From Winogradskyella thalassocola (GTDB lineage Bacteria > Bacteroidota > Bacteroidia > Flavobacteriales > Flavobacteriaceae): a stretch of 64,000 bases of DNA. The stretch lies in NCBI RefSeq assembly GCF_900099995.1, contig NZ_FNCZ01000001.1, positions 248,001 through 312,000 on the forward strand. Reading direction: 5' to 3'. Shown one piece after another: positions 9,100-18,500 of this stretch (position 1 is its first letter; every line of letters begins with the position of its first letter). The notes beneath the pieces are model-generated. The model had not been told where the DNA came from and did not search any database. It saw nothing but the letters and a program-made list of their open reading frames with translations. The position numbers and the translations under genes were made by a program.

Positions 9100-10893
9100 T
9101 TATTCTTTATGGTAATAATTATATACTTTATTTGCTCTAGAAACCCCCACAACCGCTTCGAGTTCATCTAACTTGGCATTCGCTATTCGTTTAATGGTTT
9201 TAAATTGTTTCATTAAATCGACAATCGTTTGCTCACCTACGCCTGGAATATTTTCTAACTCCGTAGTCAAAGCACCTTTACTTCTTCGGTTTCTATGATG
9301 TTCTATCCCAAAGCGATGCGCTTCATTTCGTAGTTGTTGTATAATCTTTAAGGTCTCACTTTTTTTATCTAAATATAATGGAATTGGATCATCTGGATAG
9401 AATAATTCTTCTAAACGTTTTGCAATACCGATTATAGCTATTTTTCCACGTAACCCTAAGATATCTAAACTTTTTAAAGATGATGACAATTGCCCTTTTC
9501 CTCCATCTATGATTATGAGTTGAGGCAATAGCTGATCTTCGTCTAATAAACGTTTGTATCGTCTATAAACCACCTCTTCCATTGATGCAAAATCATCTGG
9601 ACCTACAACAGTTTTAATATTAAAATGACGATAATCCTTTTTACTGGGTTTTCCATTTTTAAAAACCACACAAGCAGCCACTGGATTTGTTCCCTGAATG
9701 TTAGAATTATCAAAACACTCAATATGTCTTGGCTCTTCCGTTAAACGCAAATCGGCTTTCATTTGTGCCATTATTCTATTGGCATGCCGATCTGGATCTA
9801 CAAGTTTTACCTGTTTAAATTTATCCATTCTAAAATACTTAGCATTTCTAATCGATAAATCTAGAATGTTCTTTTTGTCACCAAGTTTAGGTATCGTTAC
9901 TTTAATATCCTCTCCCAAATTCACTTTAAAAGGTACATAAATTTCTTTTGAATTTGAATTGAAACGTTGCCTAATTTCGGTAATTGCAAGTTCTAATAAT
10001 TGCAAATCCGTTTCTTGTAGTTTTTTCTTCAGCTCTAATGTATGAGACCTAATAATAGAGCCGTAACTTAACTGCAAAAAATTGACGTAAGCATACGTTT
10101 CATCACTAACTATTGAAAACACATCAACATTACTGATCTTAGGATTTACAATCGTAGACTTGGCTTGATAATTTTCTAAAACCTCTAATTTCTCTTTTAT
10201 TTTCTGAGCATCTTCAAACTGCATGGCTTCTGCATGAATCCTCATTTGTATCCTAAATTGCTGTAAAGAATCTTTGAAATTTCCTTTTAAAATTTCTCTA
10301 ATAGCAACAATATTAGCTTGATATTCCTCTTCGGTTTCATAACCTTCGCAAGGTCCTTTACAGTTTCCTAAATGATATTCTAAACAAACTTTATACTTAC
10401 CAGCTTCAATCTTAGATTCAGACAAATCATAATTACAAGTTCGTAATTGGTACAACCCTTTTATGAGTCCTAAAAGCGTTTTTACCGTTTTCATACTTGT
10501 GTATGGCCCAAAATACTCTGAACCATCCTTAATAATACGACGTGTGGGAAACACTCTTGGAAAACGCTCCTTCTTAATACAAATCCATGGGTACGATTTA
10601 TCATCTTTTAATAAGACGTTGTATTTAGGCTTATACTTTTTTATGAGGTTATTCTCAAGAAGTAAGGCATCATTCTCGGTTTCTACAACAATGTGTTTTA
10701 CCGATGCAATGTTTTTTACTAAAACGCGTGTTTTACCATAGTCGTGATGCTTGGTAAAATAACTACTCACTCGTTTTTTTATATCTTTAGCTTTTCCGAC
10801 GTAGATTAAATGTTCGTCTGCATCAAAATACTGGTAAACTCCAGGTTGATGAGGAAGCGTTTTTATCTGTATGTCTAGAGTAGATTCTGGCAT
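9100..10893 (-). CDS. uvrC: UvrABC excinuclease subunit C
   Basis: A 597-residue full-length UvrC, making the two incisions around a DNA lesion. The GIY-YIG nuclease is at about 14-92 (GVYQYF, IYVGKAKDIKKR), the UVR motif near 205-240 (MQFEDAQKIKEKL), the C-terminal RNase H-like endonuclease about 375-535, and a helix-hairpin-helix tail (IPGVGEQTI) at the end. A -7-like box lies just 5 bases upstream of the ATG, so the mRNA may have almost no leader. The patatin gene follows. Confidence 0.97.
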   Translation of the reverse strand: MPESTLDIQIKTLPHQPGVYQYFDADEHLIYVGKAKDIKKRVSSYFTKHHDYGKTRVLVKNIASVKHIVVETENDALLLENNLIKKYKPKYNVLLKDDKSYPWICIKKERFPRVFPTRRIIKDGSEYFGPYTSMKTVKTLLGLIKGLYQLRTCNYDLSESKIEAGKYKVCLEYHLGNCKGPCEGYETEEEYQANIVAIREILKGNFKDSLQQFRIQMRIHAEAMQFEDAQKIKEKLEVLENYQAKSTIVNPKISNVDVFSIVSDETYAYVNFLQLSYGSIIRSHTLELKKKLQETDLQLLELAITEIRQRFNSNSKEIYVPFKVNLGEDIKVTIPKLGDKKNILDLSIRNAKYFRMDKFKQVKLVDPDRHANRIMAQMKADLRLTEEPRHIECFDNSNIQGTNPVAACVVFKNGKPSKKDYRHFNIKTVVGPDDFASMEEVVYRRYKRLLDEDQLLPQLIIIDGGKGQLSSSLKSLDILGLRGKIAIIGIAKRLEELFYPDDPIPLYLDKKSETLKIIQQLRNEAHRFGIEHHRNRRSKGALTTELENIPGVGEQTIVDLMKQFKTIKRIANAKLDELEAVVGVSRANKVYNYYHKE

Positions 10894-10898
10894 TTAAC

Positions 10899-10906
10899 CA
10901 AAGGTA
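10899..10906 (-). promoter_or_regulatory. -7-like box abutting the uvrC start codon
   Basis: Minus strand TACCTTTG fits TAnnTTTG exactly and ends 5 bases before the A of the start codon. If used, transcription would begin at or next to the ATG, giving a leaderless mRNA. Confidence 0.4.
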
Positions 10907-10983
10907 ATAATTCGTAAAAAGATATGTGTATAATTAATACACTTTATCATTACCTTGCACCTCTTTTTTATATATTTCAATTT

Positions 10984-11409
10984 ATGACAAAAAAAGTTTT
11001 GGGACGCGTAGACAAAGTCAATTTTCCCGAATTAAAATTAAATAACATCGATGTTAAAATAGATACAGGGGCTTATACTTCTGCTATTCATTGCTCTAAA
11101 ATTAGAGAAGAAGATGGCAAACTTTATTGCATTTTTGAAAGTAAAGGCCATCCTAACTTTAAAAGCGAAGAAATAGCTTTTAATACCTACACATATACAG
11201 ATGTAAAAAGCAGCAATGGACATAAAGAAAACCGCTACAAAATTAAAACTACCGTAGTATTCTTTGGAAAAAGCTATAAGATTAACTTAACTTTAAGCAC
11301 TAGAGACGATATGAGGTTCCCGGTGTTAATAGGCCGTCAATTTTTAAAACATAAATTTTTGGTCGATGTCGACTTAGAAAATCAATCCTTTAAACAAAAC
11401 ATAATTTAA
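10984..11409 (+). CDS. RimK-associated retropepsin-like zinc-protease family protein
   Basis: A 141-residue protein of the family named ATP-dependent zinc protease, which has an aspartic-protease-like fold. The hallmark [11 protein letters not shown] is at residues 27-37, and VLIGRQFL lies near the C-terminus. I chose ATG 10984 because conserved sequence begins there; an upstream in-frame ATG at 10924 would add 20 residues unlike the family. Its stop overlaps the rimK start by one base (TAATG), so translation is probably coupled. Related genes sit beside RimK in many bacteria, suggesting a part in RimK-dependent glutamylation or its reversal. The catalytic activity is not proven from sequence. 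Confidence 0.8.
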   Translation: MTKKVLGRVDKVNFPELKLNNIDVKIDTGAYTSAIHCSKIREEDGKLYCIFESKGHPNFKSEEIAFNTYTYTDVKSSNGHKENRYKIKTTVVFFGKSYKINLTLSTRDDMRFPVLIGRQFLKHKFLVDVDLENQSFKQNII

Positions 11410-12284
11410 TGAACATAGTTATTCTTTCGCGTAACCCGGAACTCTATTCTACACAACGCCTTGTTGAAGAGGGGGAAAAAAGAGGTCATAAAATAGAAAT
11501 CATTGACCCCTTAAAATGCGATATTATTATAGAGAAGGAGAAACCAACCATTTATTATAAAGATAGATACCTCGATTATGTAGATGCTGTTATTCCTAGA
11601 ATTGGTGCTTCAATCACTTTTTACGGCTGTGCAGTTGTTCGTCAGTTTGAAGAGATGGGCGTTTTTACCATTGCTCCATCGGATGCTATAACGCGCTCTC
11701 GAGATAAGTTGAGAAGCTTACAACGCCTAAGTAAGGCTGGAATTGGGATGCCTAAAACGGTATTTACCAATTATTCTAGAGATGTAGAAGAAGTTATTAA
11801 TTATGTTGGAGGAACACCTGTAATTATAAAATTACTCGAAGGCACCCAAGGATTAGGTGTGGTTTTGGCTGAAACAAAAAATGCAGCTGAATCTGTATTA
11901 GAAGCCTTTAATGGCTTACAGGCAAGAGTTATTGTGCAAGAGTTTATTAAAGAAGCTAAAGGCGCAGATTTAAGAGCTTTAGTTGTAGATGGCCAGGTTG
12001 TTGGCGCTATGAAACGCCAAGGAAAAGAAGGAGAATTTAGATCTAATTTACATCGTGGTGGTTCTGCTAATATCATAAAATTAGATGAAGACGAACTAAA
12101 GTTAGCAATGAGAGCCGCTAAAGTTCTAAAGCTTCCTGTTTGTGGTGTAGATATGTTACAGTCTGCGAGAGGTCCTTTATTATTAGAGGTAAACTCTACT
12201 CCAGGGCTCGAAGGTATTGAAGGTGCAACTCAAAAAAATATTGCTAAAGCTATTATTACTTTTATCGAAAGAAACAGAAAATAA
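11409..12284 (+). CDS. rimK: RimK-type ATP-grasp ligase (ribosomal protein S6 glutamate ligase family)
   Basis: A 291-residue ATP-grasp enzyme of RimK length. ATP-binding and grasp elements are visible as [14 protein letters not shown], the glycine-rich [11 protein letters not shown], and the metal-binding end [15 protein letters not shown]. In E. coli RimK adds Glu residues to the C-terminus of ribosomal protein S6. The gene is sandwiched between the retropepsin-like protein and an aspartoacylase-like hydrolase. Substrate identity in this organism is inferred. Confidence 0.9.
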   Translation: MNIVILSRNPELYSTQRLVEEGEKRGHKIEIIDPLKCDIIIEKEKPTIYYKDRYLDYVDAVIPRIGASITFYGCAVVRQFEEMGVFTIAPSDAITRSRDKLRSLQRLSKAGIGMPKTVFTNYSRDVEEVINYVGGTPVIIKLLEGTQGLGVVLAETKNAAESVLEAFNGLQARVIVQEFIKEAKGADLRALVVDGQVVGAMKRQGKEGEFRSNLHRGGSANIIKLDEDELKLAMRAAKVLKLPVCGVDMLQSARGPLLLEVNSTPGLEGIEGATQKNIAKAIITFIERNRK

Positions 12285-12287
12285 AAC

Positions 12288-13256
12288 ATGCCAAAAGATA
12301 TTTTAAATATTTTAGGAGTCGAAGTAGCTCCTGGTAAAAGTGTTACTGCAACTTTTGAAGTTGCAAAGTTACATACCAGAAATACATTAGAAGTTCCTAT
12401 TATAATTGAACGATCTAAAAAACCTGGCCCAACTGTTTTAATGACTGCTGGGATCCATGGTGATGAAATTAATGGTGTAGAAATTATAAGGCAAATTATC
12501 GCCAAGGGTATTAACGTTCCAAAGACCGGTACCATTATTTGTGTTCCAGTAATTAACGTTTTTGGCTTTTTGAATATGGATCGCCTATTTCCAGATGGAC
12601 GAGATTTAAATCGTTCTTTTCCTGGAAGTGCTAATGGTTCTCTTGCAAGTAGAGTCGCTCATTTTGTAATGACAGAATTAGTGCCTCACGTCGATTTTGC
12701 TATGGATTTCCATACAGGCGGTGCGGGACGATTTAATGCTGCTCAAATACGAATTGTAAGAGACAATGAACAACTTACAGAATTAGCACATGTTTTTGGT
12801 GCTCCTTTTATATACTATTCTCAAAACTTAAATAAATCTTATAGAAATGCTTGTGATAAAGCAGGCATACCAATGTTATTATTTGAAGGCGGCAAATCAT
12901 TTAATATTGATACTAATATTACCAATACAGGTGTTAATGGTGCCAAACGTGTCTTGCACCATTTAGGCATGCTAAGAACTAAATTTAAAGTCTCTAGACC
13001 TAAAGTTAGTGCAGTAATCATTGAAGAAAGTAAATGGCTAAGAGCTAAATATTCTGGAATGTTCAAAGCCACTGCAACCATAAATTCAAAAGTCACTAAA
13101 GGACAAGTTCTAGGTAATATTACGGATCCTTACGGTAGCTTTAATTATTTTGTAAAAGCACCAAATGATGGTTATATATTTAACGTCAATGAATCGCCAA
13201 TAATCTATCAAGGTGATGCTATTTTCCATATTTCAACTGAGATTAAAAACTCATGA
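12288..13256 (+). CDS. Succinylglutamate desuccinylase/aspartoacylase family zinc hydrolase
   Basis: A 322-residue M14-like metallo-hydrolase. The zinc ligands are seen as HGDE (H57, E60) and DFHTG (H142), with the substrate-loop motif GRDLNRSFPG around 104-113. The C-terminal part (about 225-315) is a barrel-sandwich, lipoyl-like region. It starts 3 bases after rimK and overlaps the next gene by 4 bases. Together the three genes look like a writer/eraser set for acidic amino-acid tags, with this enzyme a candidate remover of glutamate or an acyl group; that is inference. The annotated aspartoacylase activity on N-acetylaspartate should not be assumed. Confidence 0.85.
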   Translation: MPKDILNILGVEVAPGKSVTATFEVAKLHTRNTLEVPIIIERSKKPGPTVLMTAGIHGDEINGVEIIRQIIAKGINVPKTGTIICVPVINVFGFLNMDRLFPDGRDLNRSFPGSANGSLASRVAHFVMTELVPHVDFAMDFHTGGAGRFNAAQIRIVRDNEQLTELAHVFGAPFIYYSQNLNKSYRNACDKAGIPMLLFEGGKSFNIDTNITNTGVNGAKRVLHHLGMLRTKFKVSRPKVSAVIIEESKWLRAKYSGMFKATATINSKVTKGQVLGNITDPYGSFNYFVKAPNDGYIFNVNESPIIYQGDAIFHISTEIKNS

Positions 13257-13816
13257 AAAAGCCTTTATTAAGAAAAAAATATAAAAATTTACGTCAACAA
13301 TTATCTCATACTCAGGTTGACGATTACAGTATAGAAATTGCGAATCAGTTGTTAAAGCTAGATATTTGGGATAAATCCTTTTACCATGTTTTTTTAACTA
13401 TTGAAGAGCAAAAAGAAATCAACACGGATTACATCCTTAATATTTTAGCCGGAAAGGATAAAAATATCATCATTTCTAAAAGTCATATTGAAGACTACAG
13501 CATGACGCATTTTCTGTTAACGGATAATACAACGCTTAAAAAAAGCAAGTATAATGTTCCCGAACCTATTGATGGTATTGAAATACAACCAGCGCAATTA
13601 GAGGTCGTATTTATTCCACTTTTAGCATTCGATCAAATAGGAAACAGGGTTGGTTACGGAAAAGGATTTTACGATCGATTTTTAGCACATTGTAAACCAG
13701 AAACTTTAAAAATTGGTTTGTCTTTTTTTGAAGCTGAGGATGAAACTATTGAAGCTTTCGAAGATGATATTAAACTAGATTATTGTGTGACTCCGAATCG
13801 GATATTTCAATTTTAA
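13253..13816 (+). CDS. 5-formyltetrahydrofolate cyclo-ligase
   Basis: A 187-residue 5-FTHF cyclo-ligase, converting 5-formyl-THF to 5,10-methenyl-THF with ATP. The nucleotide-binding signature GNRVGYGKGFYDRFL is at about 130-144, and a basic N-terminus KKPLLRKKYKNLR is typical. The start overlaps the previous stop (ATGA). The 3' end overlaps the convergent lspA by 47 bases, so both C-termini are encoded by the same DNA. Confidence 0.93.
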   Translation: MKKPLLRKKYKNLRQQLSHTQVDDYSIEIANQLLKLDIWDKSFYHVFLTIEEQKEINTDYILNILAGKDKNIIISKSHIEDYSMTHFLLTDNTTLKKSKYNVPEPIDGIEIQPAQLEVVFIPLLAFDQIGNRVGYGKGFYDRFLAHCKPETLKIGLSFFEAEDETIEAFEDDIKLDYCVTPNRIFQF

Positions 13817-14435
13817 TAGGCTCTTCAAAAGCCTTCTTGTTGAACACAATTAAAATCCCAATCCCTGTGCTTATAGCCATATCGGCGACATTAAAAACAG
13901 GATCAAAAAACGAAAAATATTTGCCTCCAATTAAAGGTAGGTTGTCTGGCATTACACCACTCCAAATCGGAAAGTGAAGCATATCTACAACATTTCCATG
14001 AAACACCTTCGCATAACCACCTTCTTCTGGTAAAAATGATGCAACCTGCATTATGCTATCGTTAAACAACACTCCATAGAACACAGAATCTATAATATTA
14101 CCTAAAGCACCTGCGAAAATAATAGAAATAGCAAAAATTAAGATTTTAGATTTCTTCTTTTTTGTGACATCTAATAACCAAAATGCAATACCTGTAACCG
14201 CAACAATTCTAAATAAAGTTAATACTAATTTAGCTGTTTCATCTGAAATAAAACTTACAAAATCGCTCAGTTTTGTTCCCCAAGCCATGCCGTCATTTTC
14301 GATAAAGGCAATTTTAAACCAAGAAAAAACGGTAACATCCTCACCTAATTGAAAATGGGTTTTTATATAAATTTTACTGATTTGATCAATCAATAGAATA
14401 ACAACAATAATAAGTGTGGCTTTCTTTAAAGACAT
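13770..14435 (-). CDS. lspA: Lipoprotein signal peptidase (signal peptidase II)
   Basis: A 221-residue inner-membrane aspartyl protease that cleaves prolipoprotein signals. There are four hydrophobic segments. The catalytic aspartates lie in GNIIDS (D116) and FNVADM (D185). It is longer than the E. coli enzyme, with an extra loop between them (about 125-172), as is usual in Bacteroidota. ATG 14435 is preferred; a TTG three bases upstream is in frame. The order ileS, TraR-type gene, lspA is conserved in the phylum. Overlap with the convergent folate gene is 47 bases. Confidence 0.95.
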   Translation of the reverse strand: MSLKKATLIIVVILLIDQISKIYIKTHFQLGEDVTVFSWFKIAFIENDGMAWGTKLSDFVSFISDETAKLVLTLFRIVAVTGIAFWLLDVTKKKKSKILIFAISIIFAGALGNIIDSVFYGVLFNDSIMQVASFLPEEGGYAKVFHGNVVDMLHFPIWSGVMPDNLPLIGGKYFSFFDPVFNVADMAISTGIGILIVFNKKAFEEPIKIEISDSESHNNLV

Positions 14436-14462
14436 CAAAAGGTTTTAAACAAAAATAATGGA

Positions 14463-15125
14463 TTAATCTGGCTTTACAACTGTAATATTTCCCTTAATAG
14501 ATTTCAAGTTCCAAATTGAAATTGCATCAGAAAAGTCATCTAGTGTGATTTTTCCATGATTAGAATTAGCAACAACTTCAGCATGTTTAGTGACAACATT
14601 AATATCACCATCAAAAGTATTTATCATGGCTGTTTTCGCATCACCTTCAATATAACACTGCCCTTGTAACAATTGAATATACAGCGAATTAAAATCTCCT
14701 TTTAGATCTACTGAACCAATATCACTTACAATATTTAAAGCGAGATCTTCCGGGATTTCCAAATGCAAGGTTGCTGCAATAACTTTGTGTGCATTTCGCT
14801 TATCATCTGGTATGTCATTAAATGATAAATGCTCTAAACTCAATTTCAGCATGTGATTATTTTCACTTAATACCACTTGAAATTCATTTTGATATTCACC
14901 ATCTAAAGTCGATCTTATTTTAATTTTATCTGTCTTAGATGTTGAAACTGAAATTCTAAAAATTTGATTGGCATTGATTGAAATGGTATCTATTTTTTCA
15001 GCAGTAATATTCTTTTCTAAAACATTTTGAGCTTTTAAGCTGATACCACTAGAAAATAAAATAAGAAGCATAAAAAAAGCCTTGAAATTAAAATTCAAAG
15101 GCTTTATGATCTTGTTTTTATTCAA
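14463..15125 (-). CDS. Secreted adhesin-like (DUF4097-type) hypothetical protein
   Basis: Up to 220 residues: a secretion signal ending near SLKAQ (residue 33 from ATG 15125), then repeated short beta strands with Asp/Gly turns, the kind of beta-helix/solenoid seen in DUF4097 and head-GIN-type proteins. Start choice is uncertain. The long start (15125) gives a basic n-region, but a rho-independent-type hairpin with seven T residues (15072-15105) lies inside that segment, and a second ATG at 15071 directly follows the T run. The short start leaves a signal peptide with no positive charge. It sits between the TraR-type gene and lspA. Function unknown. Confidence 0.6.
   Translation of the reverse strand: MNKNKIIKPLNFNFKAFFMLLILFSSGISLKAQNVLEKNITAEKIDTISINANQIFRISVSTSKTDKIKIRSTLDGEYQNEFQVVLSENNHMLKLSLEHLSFNDIPDDKRNAHKVIAATLHLEIPEDLALNIVSDIGSVDLKGDFNSLYIQLLQGQCYIEGDAKTAMINTFDGDINVVTKHAEVVANSNHGKITLDDFSDAISIWNLKSIKGNITVVKPD
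15072..15105 (-). terminator. Intrinsic terminator-like hairpin downstream of the TraR-type gene
   Basis: On the minus strand GCC-centred arms (15102-15094 and 15086-15079, one bulged A) enclose a 7-base loop, followed by TTTTTTT and then ATG. By shape it is an intrinsic terminator for the ileS/TraR transcript, yet it lies inside the long reading of the next gene. Confidence 0.6.
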
Positions 15126-15147
15126 AATAGAATCTCAATATAATGAG

Positions 15148-15166
15148 AATCCTGCTTTCGCAGGAA
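15148..15166. repeat. CCTGC/GCAGG palindromic repeat, copy 1
   Basis: CCTGC-TTTC-GCAGG with near-palindromic AAT flanks. The same core occurs at 54004-54023 and 54120-54139; this copy lies in the gap between the TraR-type gene and the adhesin-like gene. Confidence 0.6.
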
Positions 15167-15168
15167 TA

Positions 15169-15549
15169 TTATTGCATATTCTTAGCTTCAATGCTCAAGG
15201 TTGCATGCGGCACTAACTTTAAACGTTCTTTGTTTATGAGTTTTCCTGTAACACGACACACTCCATACGTTTTATTCTCGATGCGGATAATAGCATTTTT
15301 TAAATCGCGAATAAACTTTTCTTGACGAATAGCTAATGCTGAATTCGCTTCTTTACTCATGGTTGCACTTCCTTCTTCAAAAGCTTTAAACGTTGGTGAT
15401 GTATCATCAGTACCGTTATCAAAGTCATTCATATAAGCACTTTTTATAAGCTCTAAATCATGCTCAGCTTTTTTTATTTTTTCTTGAAGTATAGCTTTAA
15501 ATTCTGCTAAATCTTTATCAGCATATCTATTGTTAGTTTCCGTATTCAT
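15169..15549 (-). CDS. TraR/DksA-type regulator with degenerate zinc finger
   Basis: A 126-residue protein of the TraR/DksA family: an N-terminal coiled-coil (about 15-75, LAEFKAILQEKIKKAEHDLE) and a C-terminal finger. ATG 15549 is chosen because family similarity begins there. The canonical C4 finger is degenerate: YGVCRVTGKLI keeps one Cys where CxxC is expected, and PHATLSIEAKN has lost the second pair. This form appears common in Bacteroidota, so zinc binding is doubtful. Relatives bind the RNA polymerase secondary channel. It starts 4 bases after ileS ends, in an operon with it. Confidence 0.85.
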   Translation of the reverse strand: MNTETNNRYADKDLAEFKAILQEKIKKAEHDLELIKSAYMNDFDNGTDDTSPTFKAFEEGSATMSKEANSALAIRQEKFIRDLKNAIIRIENKTYGVCRVTGKLINKERLKLVPHATLSIEAKNMQ

Positions 15550-15553
15550 AATG

Positions 15554-18500
15554 TTAATGTTTTTGAATAAATAATTTGGTATTGACATCGTCAAATACAA
15601 TTTCTATACCATTATTTATAGTGTCCATAATTTGTAATTCTTCGGTTAAGGTTTCAGATTTAATATACGCCTCATTTGAAGAAATAGCTTCCACTATCTG
15701 GTCATCTTTTTGAAGTTGTACGTCAATTCTGTCCGTAACCTCAAATCCTGAATCTTTACGCAAGTTCTGGATTCTATTTACGAGCTCTCTAGCAATCCCT
15801 TCTTTACGTAATTCTTCACTGATGGTAACATCTAAAGCTACTGTTAAAGCACCTTCATTAGCTACAAGCCATCCTTCAATATCTTGCGATGTAATCTCTA
15901 CATCTTCCAACTCTAAGGTAATAGTTTTTTCGTTAATAACTAATTCTAAATTACCTTTTTGTTCAATAGTTTTAATGTCGTCTGCAGACAATCCGTTAAT
16001 GGCATTTGCGATCAACTTCATGTCTTTTCCAAATCGTGGTCCAAGGGCCTTAAAATTCGGTTTTATTTGTTTTACCAAGATATCTGAAGCATCTTCTAAA
16101 AGCTCAATTTCTTTGATATTAACTTCGTGTTTAATTAAATCTGCAACGGCTTCAATCTCTTCCTTTTGCTGTTTATTATCAACAGGAATCATTATTTTCT
16201 GTAACGGTTGACGCACTTTAATCTTCTCCTTAGCTCTCAACGATAATACTAACGAACATATGGTTTGTGCACTCTCCATTTTGTGTTCCAAAACTTTATC
16301 TATAGCGCTTTCATTTACTTCCGGAAAATCAGCTAAATGCACACTTTCAAAAGTTTCCTTTTTAGTCACAGCATTTAAATCTAAATACAAACGGTCCATA
16401 AAGAAAGGTGCAATTGGCGCTCCTAACTTGGCAATGGTTTCCATACAGGTATAAAGTGTTTGATATGCCGAAATTTTATCGGTTTGGTAATCACCTTTCC
16501 AAAAACGTCTTCTACTTAAACGTACGTACCAGTTACTTAAATAATCTTGTGTGAAATCTGAAATTGCTCTTGCAGCTCTCGTTGGTTCGTAGTCTTCGTA
16601 AAATTTATCAACTTTCTGAATTAAGGTATTTAATTCTGACAAAATCCAACGGTCAATTTCTGGTCTTTCGTTTAATGGAATATCAGCTTCACTATAATCG
16701 AAACCATCAATATTGGTATAAAGCGTGAAGAATGAATAGGTATTATAAAGTGTTCCGAAGAATTTACGACTTACCTCAGCAATACCTTCACTATCAAATT
16801 TTAAGTTATCCCATGGATTTGCATTACTAATCATGTACCAACGCGTCGCATCAGCTCCATACTTTGATAAGGTTTCAAAAGGATCCACTGCATTTCCTAA
16901 ACGTTTGGACATTTTCTGTCCGTTTTTATCTAAAACTAATCCGTTCGAAACGACATTTTTATATGCAACATCATCAAAAATCATGGTGGCTATGGCGTGA
17001 AGCGTATAAAACCAACCTCTTGTTTGGTCAACACCTTCAGCAATGAAATCTGCTTTTCTCCACGTATCATCAACCTTTGCTTTGTTTTCAAAAGGGTAAT
17101 GCCATTGTGCGTAAGGCATAGAACCAGAGTCAAACCACACATCTATTAAATCACTTTCACGATTCATCGGTTGTCCTGATGCAGAAACCAACACAATTTT
17201 ATCCACTACGTTTTTATGCAAATCGATAGTATCGTAATTTTCTTCAGACATATTATCAACTTCAAAATCTTTGAAGATATCTTCCGTCATAAAACCAGCT
17301 TCAACCGACTTAGCCATCTCTGACTTTAATTCTTTTACGGATCCGATGCAAATTACTTCTTTACCATCTTCGGTTCTCCAGATTGGTAATGGAATTCCCC
17401 AAAAACGCGAACGTGATAAATTCCAATCGTTTGCATTAGCTAACCAATTACCAAAACGACCTTCTCCAGTTGATTTTGGTTTCCAGTTAATTCCGGTATT
17501 TAGCTCATGCATTCTTCCTTTTACATCTGTGATTTTAATAAACCACGAATCTAATGGGTAGTATAAAATTGGCTTGTCTGTTCTCCAGCAATTTGGGTAA
17601 CTGTGCTTATATTTTTCTACCTTAAAGGCTTTATTTTCTGTTTTTAATTGAATAGCAAGCTCAACATCTATAGAACGTTCTGGTGCTTCTCCATCATCGT
17701 AATATTCGTTTTTTACATATTTACCTGCATACTCAGCCATTTCTGGTCTAAACTTTCCTTGTAAATCTACCAATGGCACTAAATTGCCATTCTCATCCTT
17801 AACTAAAAGTGGTGGTACTTCTGGTGAAGCTTGTTTTGCTACCAAAGCATCATCGGCTCCAAAAGTTGGTGCTGTATGGACAATTCCTGTTCCATCTTCA
17901 ACCGTTACGAAATCACCAGAAATAATTCTAAAGGCGTTTTCAGGATTGTCATTTGGAAGTGCATATGGTAATAATTGCTCGTAAGTAATACCTACTAAAT
18001 CTTTCCCTATGAATTCTTTAACGACGTAATAAGGGATTTTTTTATCTCCTTCTTTGTACTCAATTAATTCTGGTTTAGTTTCAACACGTTTAAATTTACC
18101 ATCAAATTGCTTGTTGACTAAATTCTTAGCCAATACCACATTCATAGGTTTAAATGTGTATTGGTTATAAGTTTCAACTAAAACATAGTCAATTTTTGGT
18201 CCAACCGTCAAGGCTGTATTACTTGGCAATGTCCAAGGTGTTGTTGTCCAAGCTAAAAAGAAAATATCGCCTTCATTTTTAAGAAAATCTGGTAACGACT
18301 CTTCATTAGCTTTAAACTGAGCCACAACCGTTGTATCAGTAACATCTTGATACGTTCCTGGCTGATTAAGCTCGTGCGAACTTAAACCAGTTCCTGCTTT
18401 TGGAGAATACGGCTGAATTGTATAGCCTTTGTATATTAGATCTTTCTCGTAAATCTGCTTCAATAACCACCAAACCGTTTCCATGTATTTGGATTTGTAG

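Noticed and set aside
13770..13816. Frameshift at the lspA / folate cyclo-ligase junction
   Set aside because: Both proteins are full length with normal ends; the 47-base convergent overlap is simply shared DNA.
15169..15549. Truncated or damaged zinc finger gene
   Set aside because: The finger lacks cysteines, but the length and spacing are normal and this degenerate form appears standard for the family in Bacteroidota.
15822..17984. Plus-strand open frames inside ileS
   Set aside because: Antisense shadows of a well-defined synthetase gene; no independent signals.
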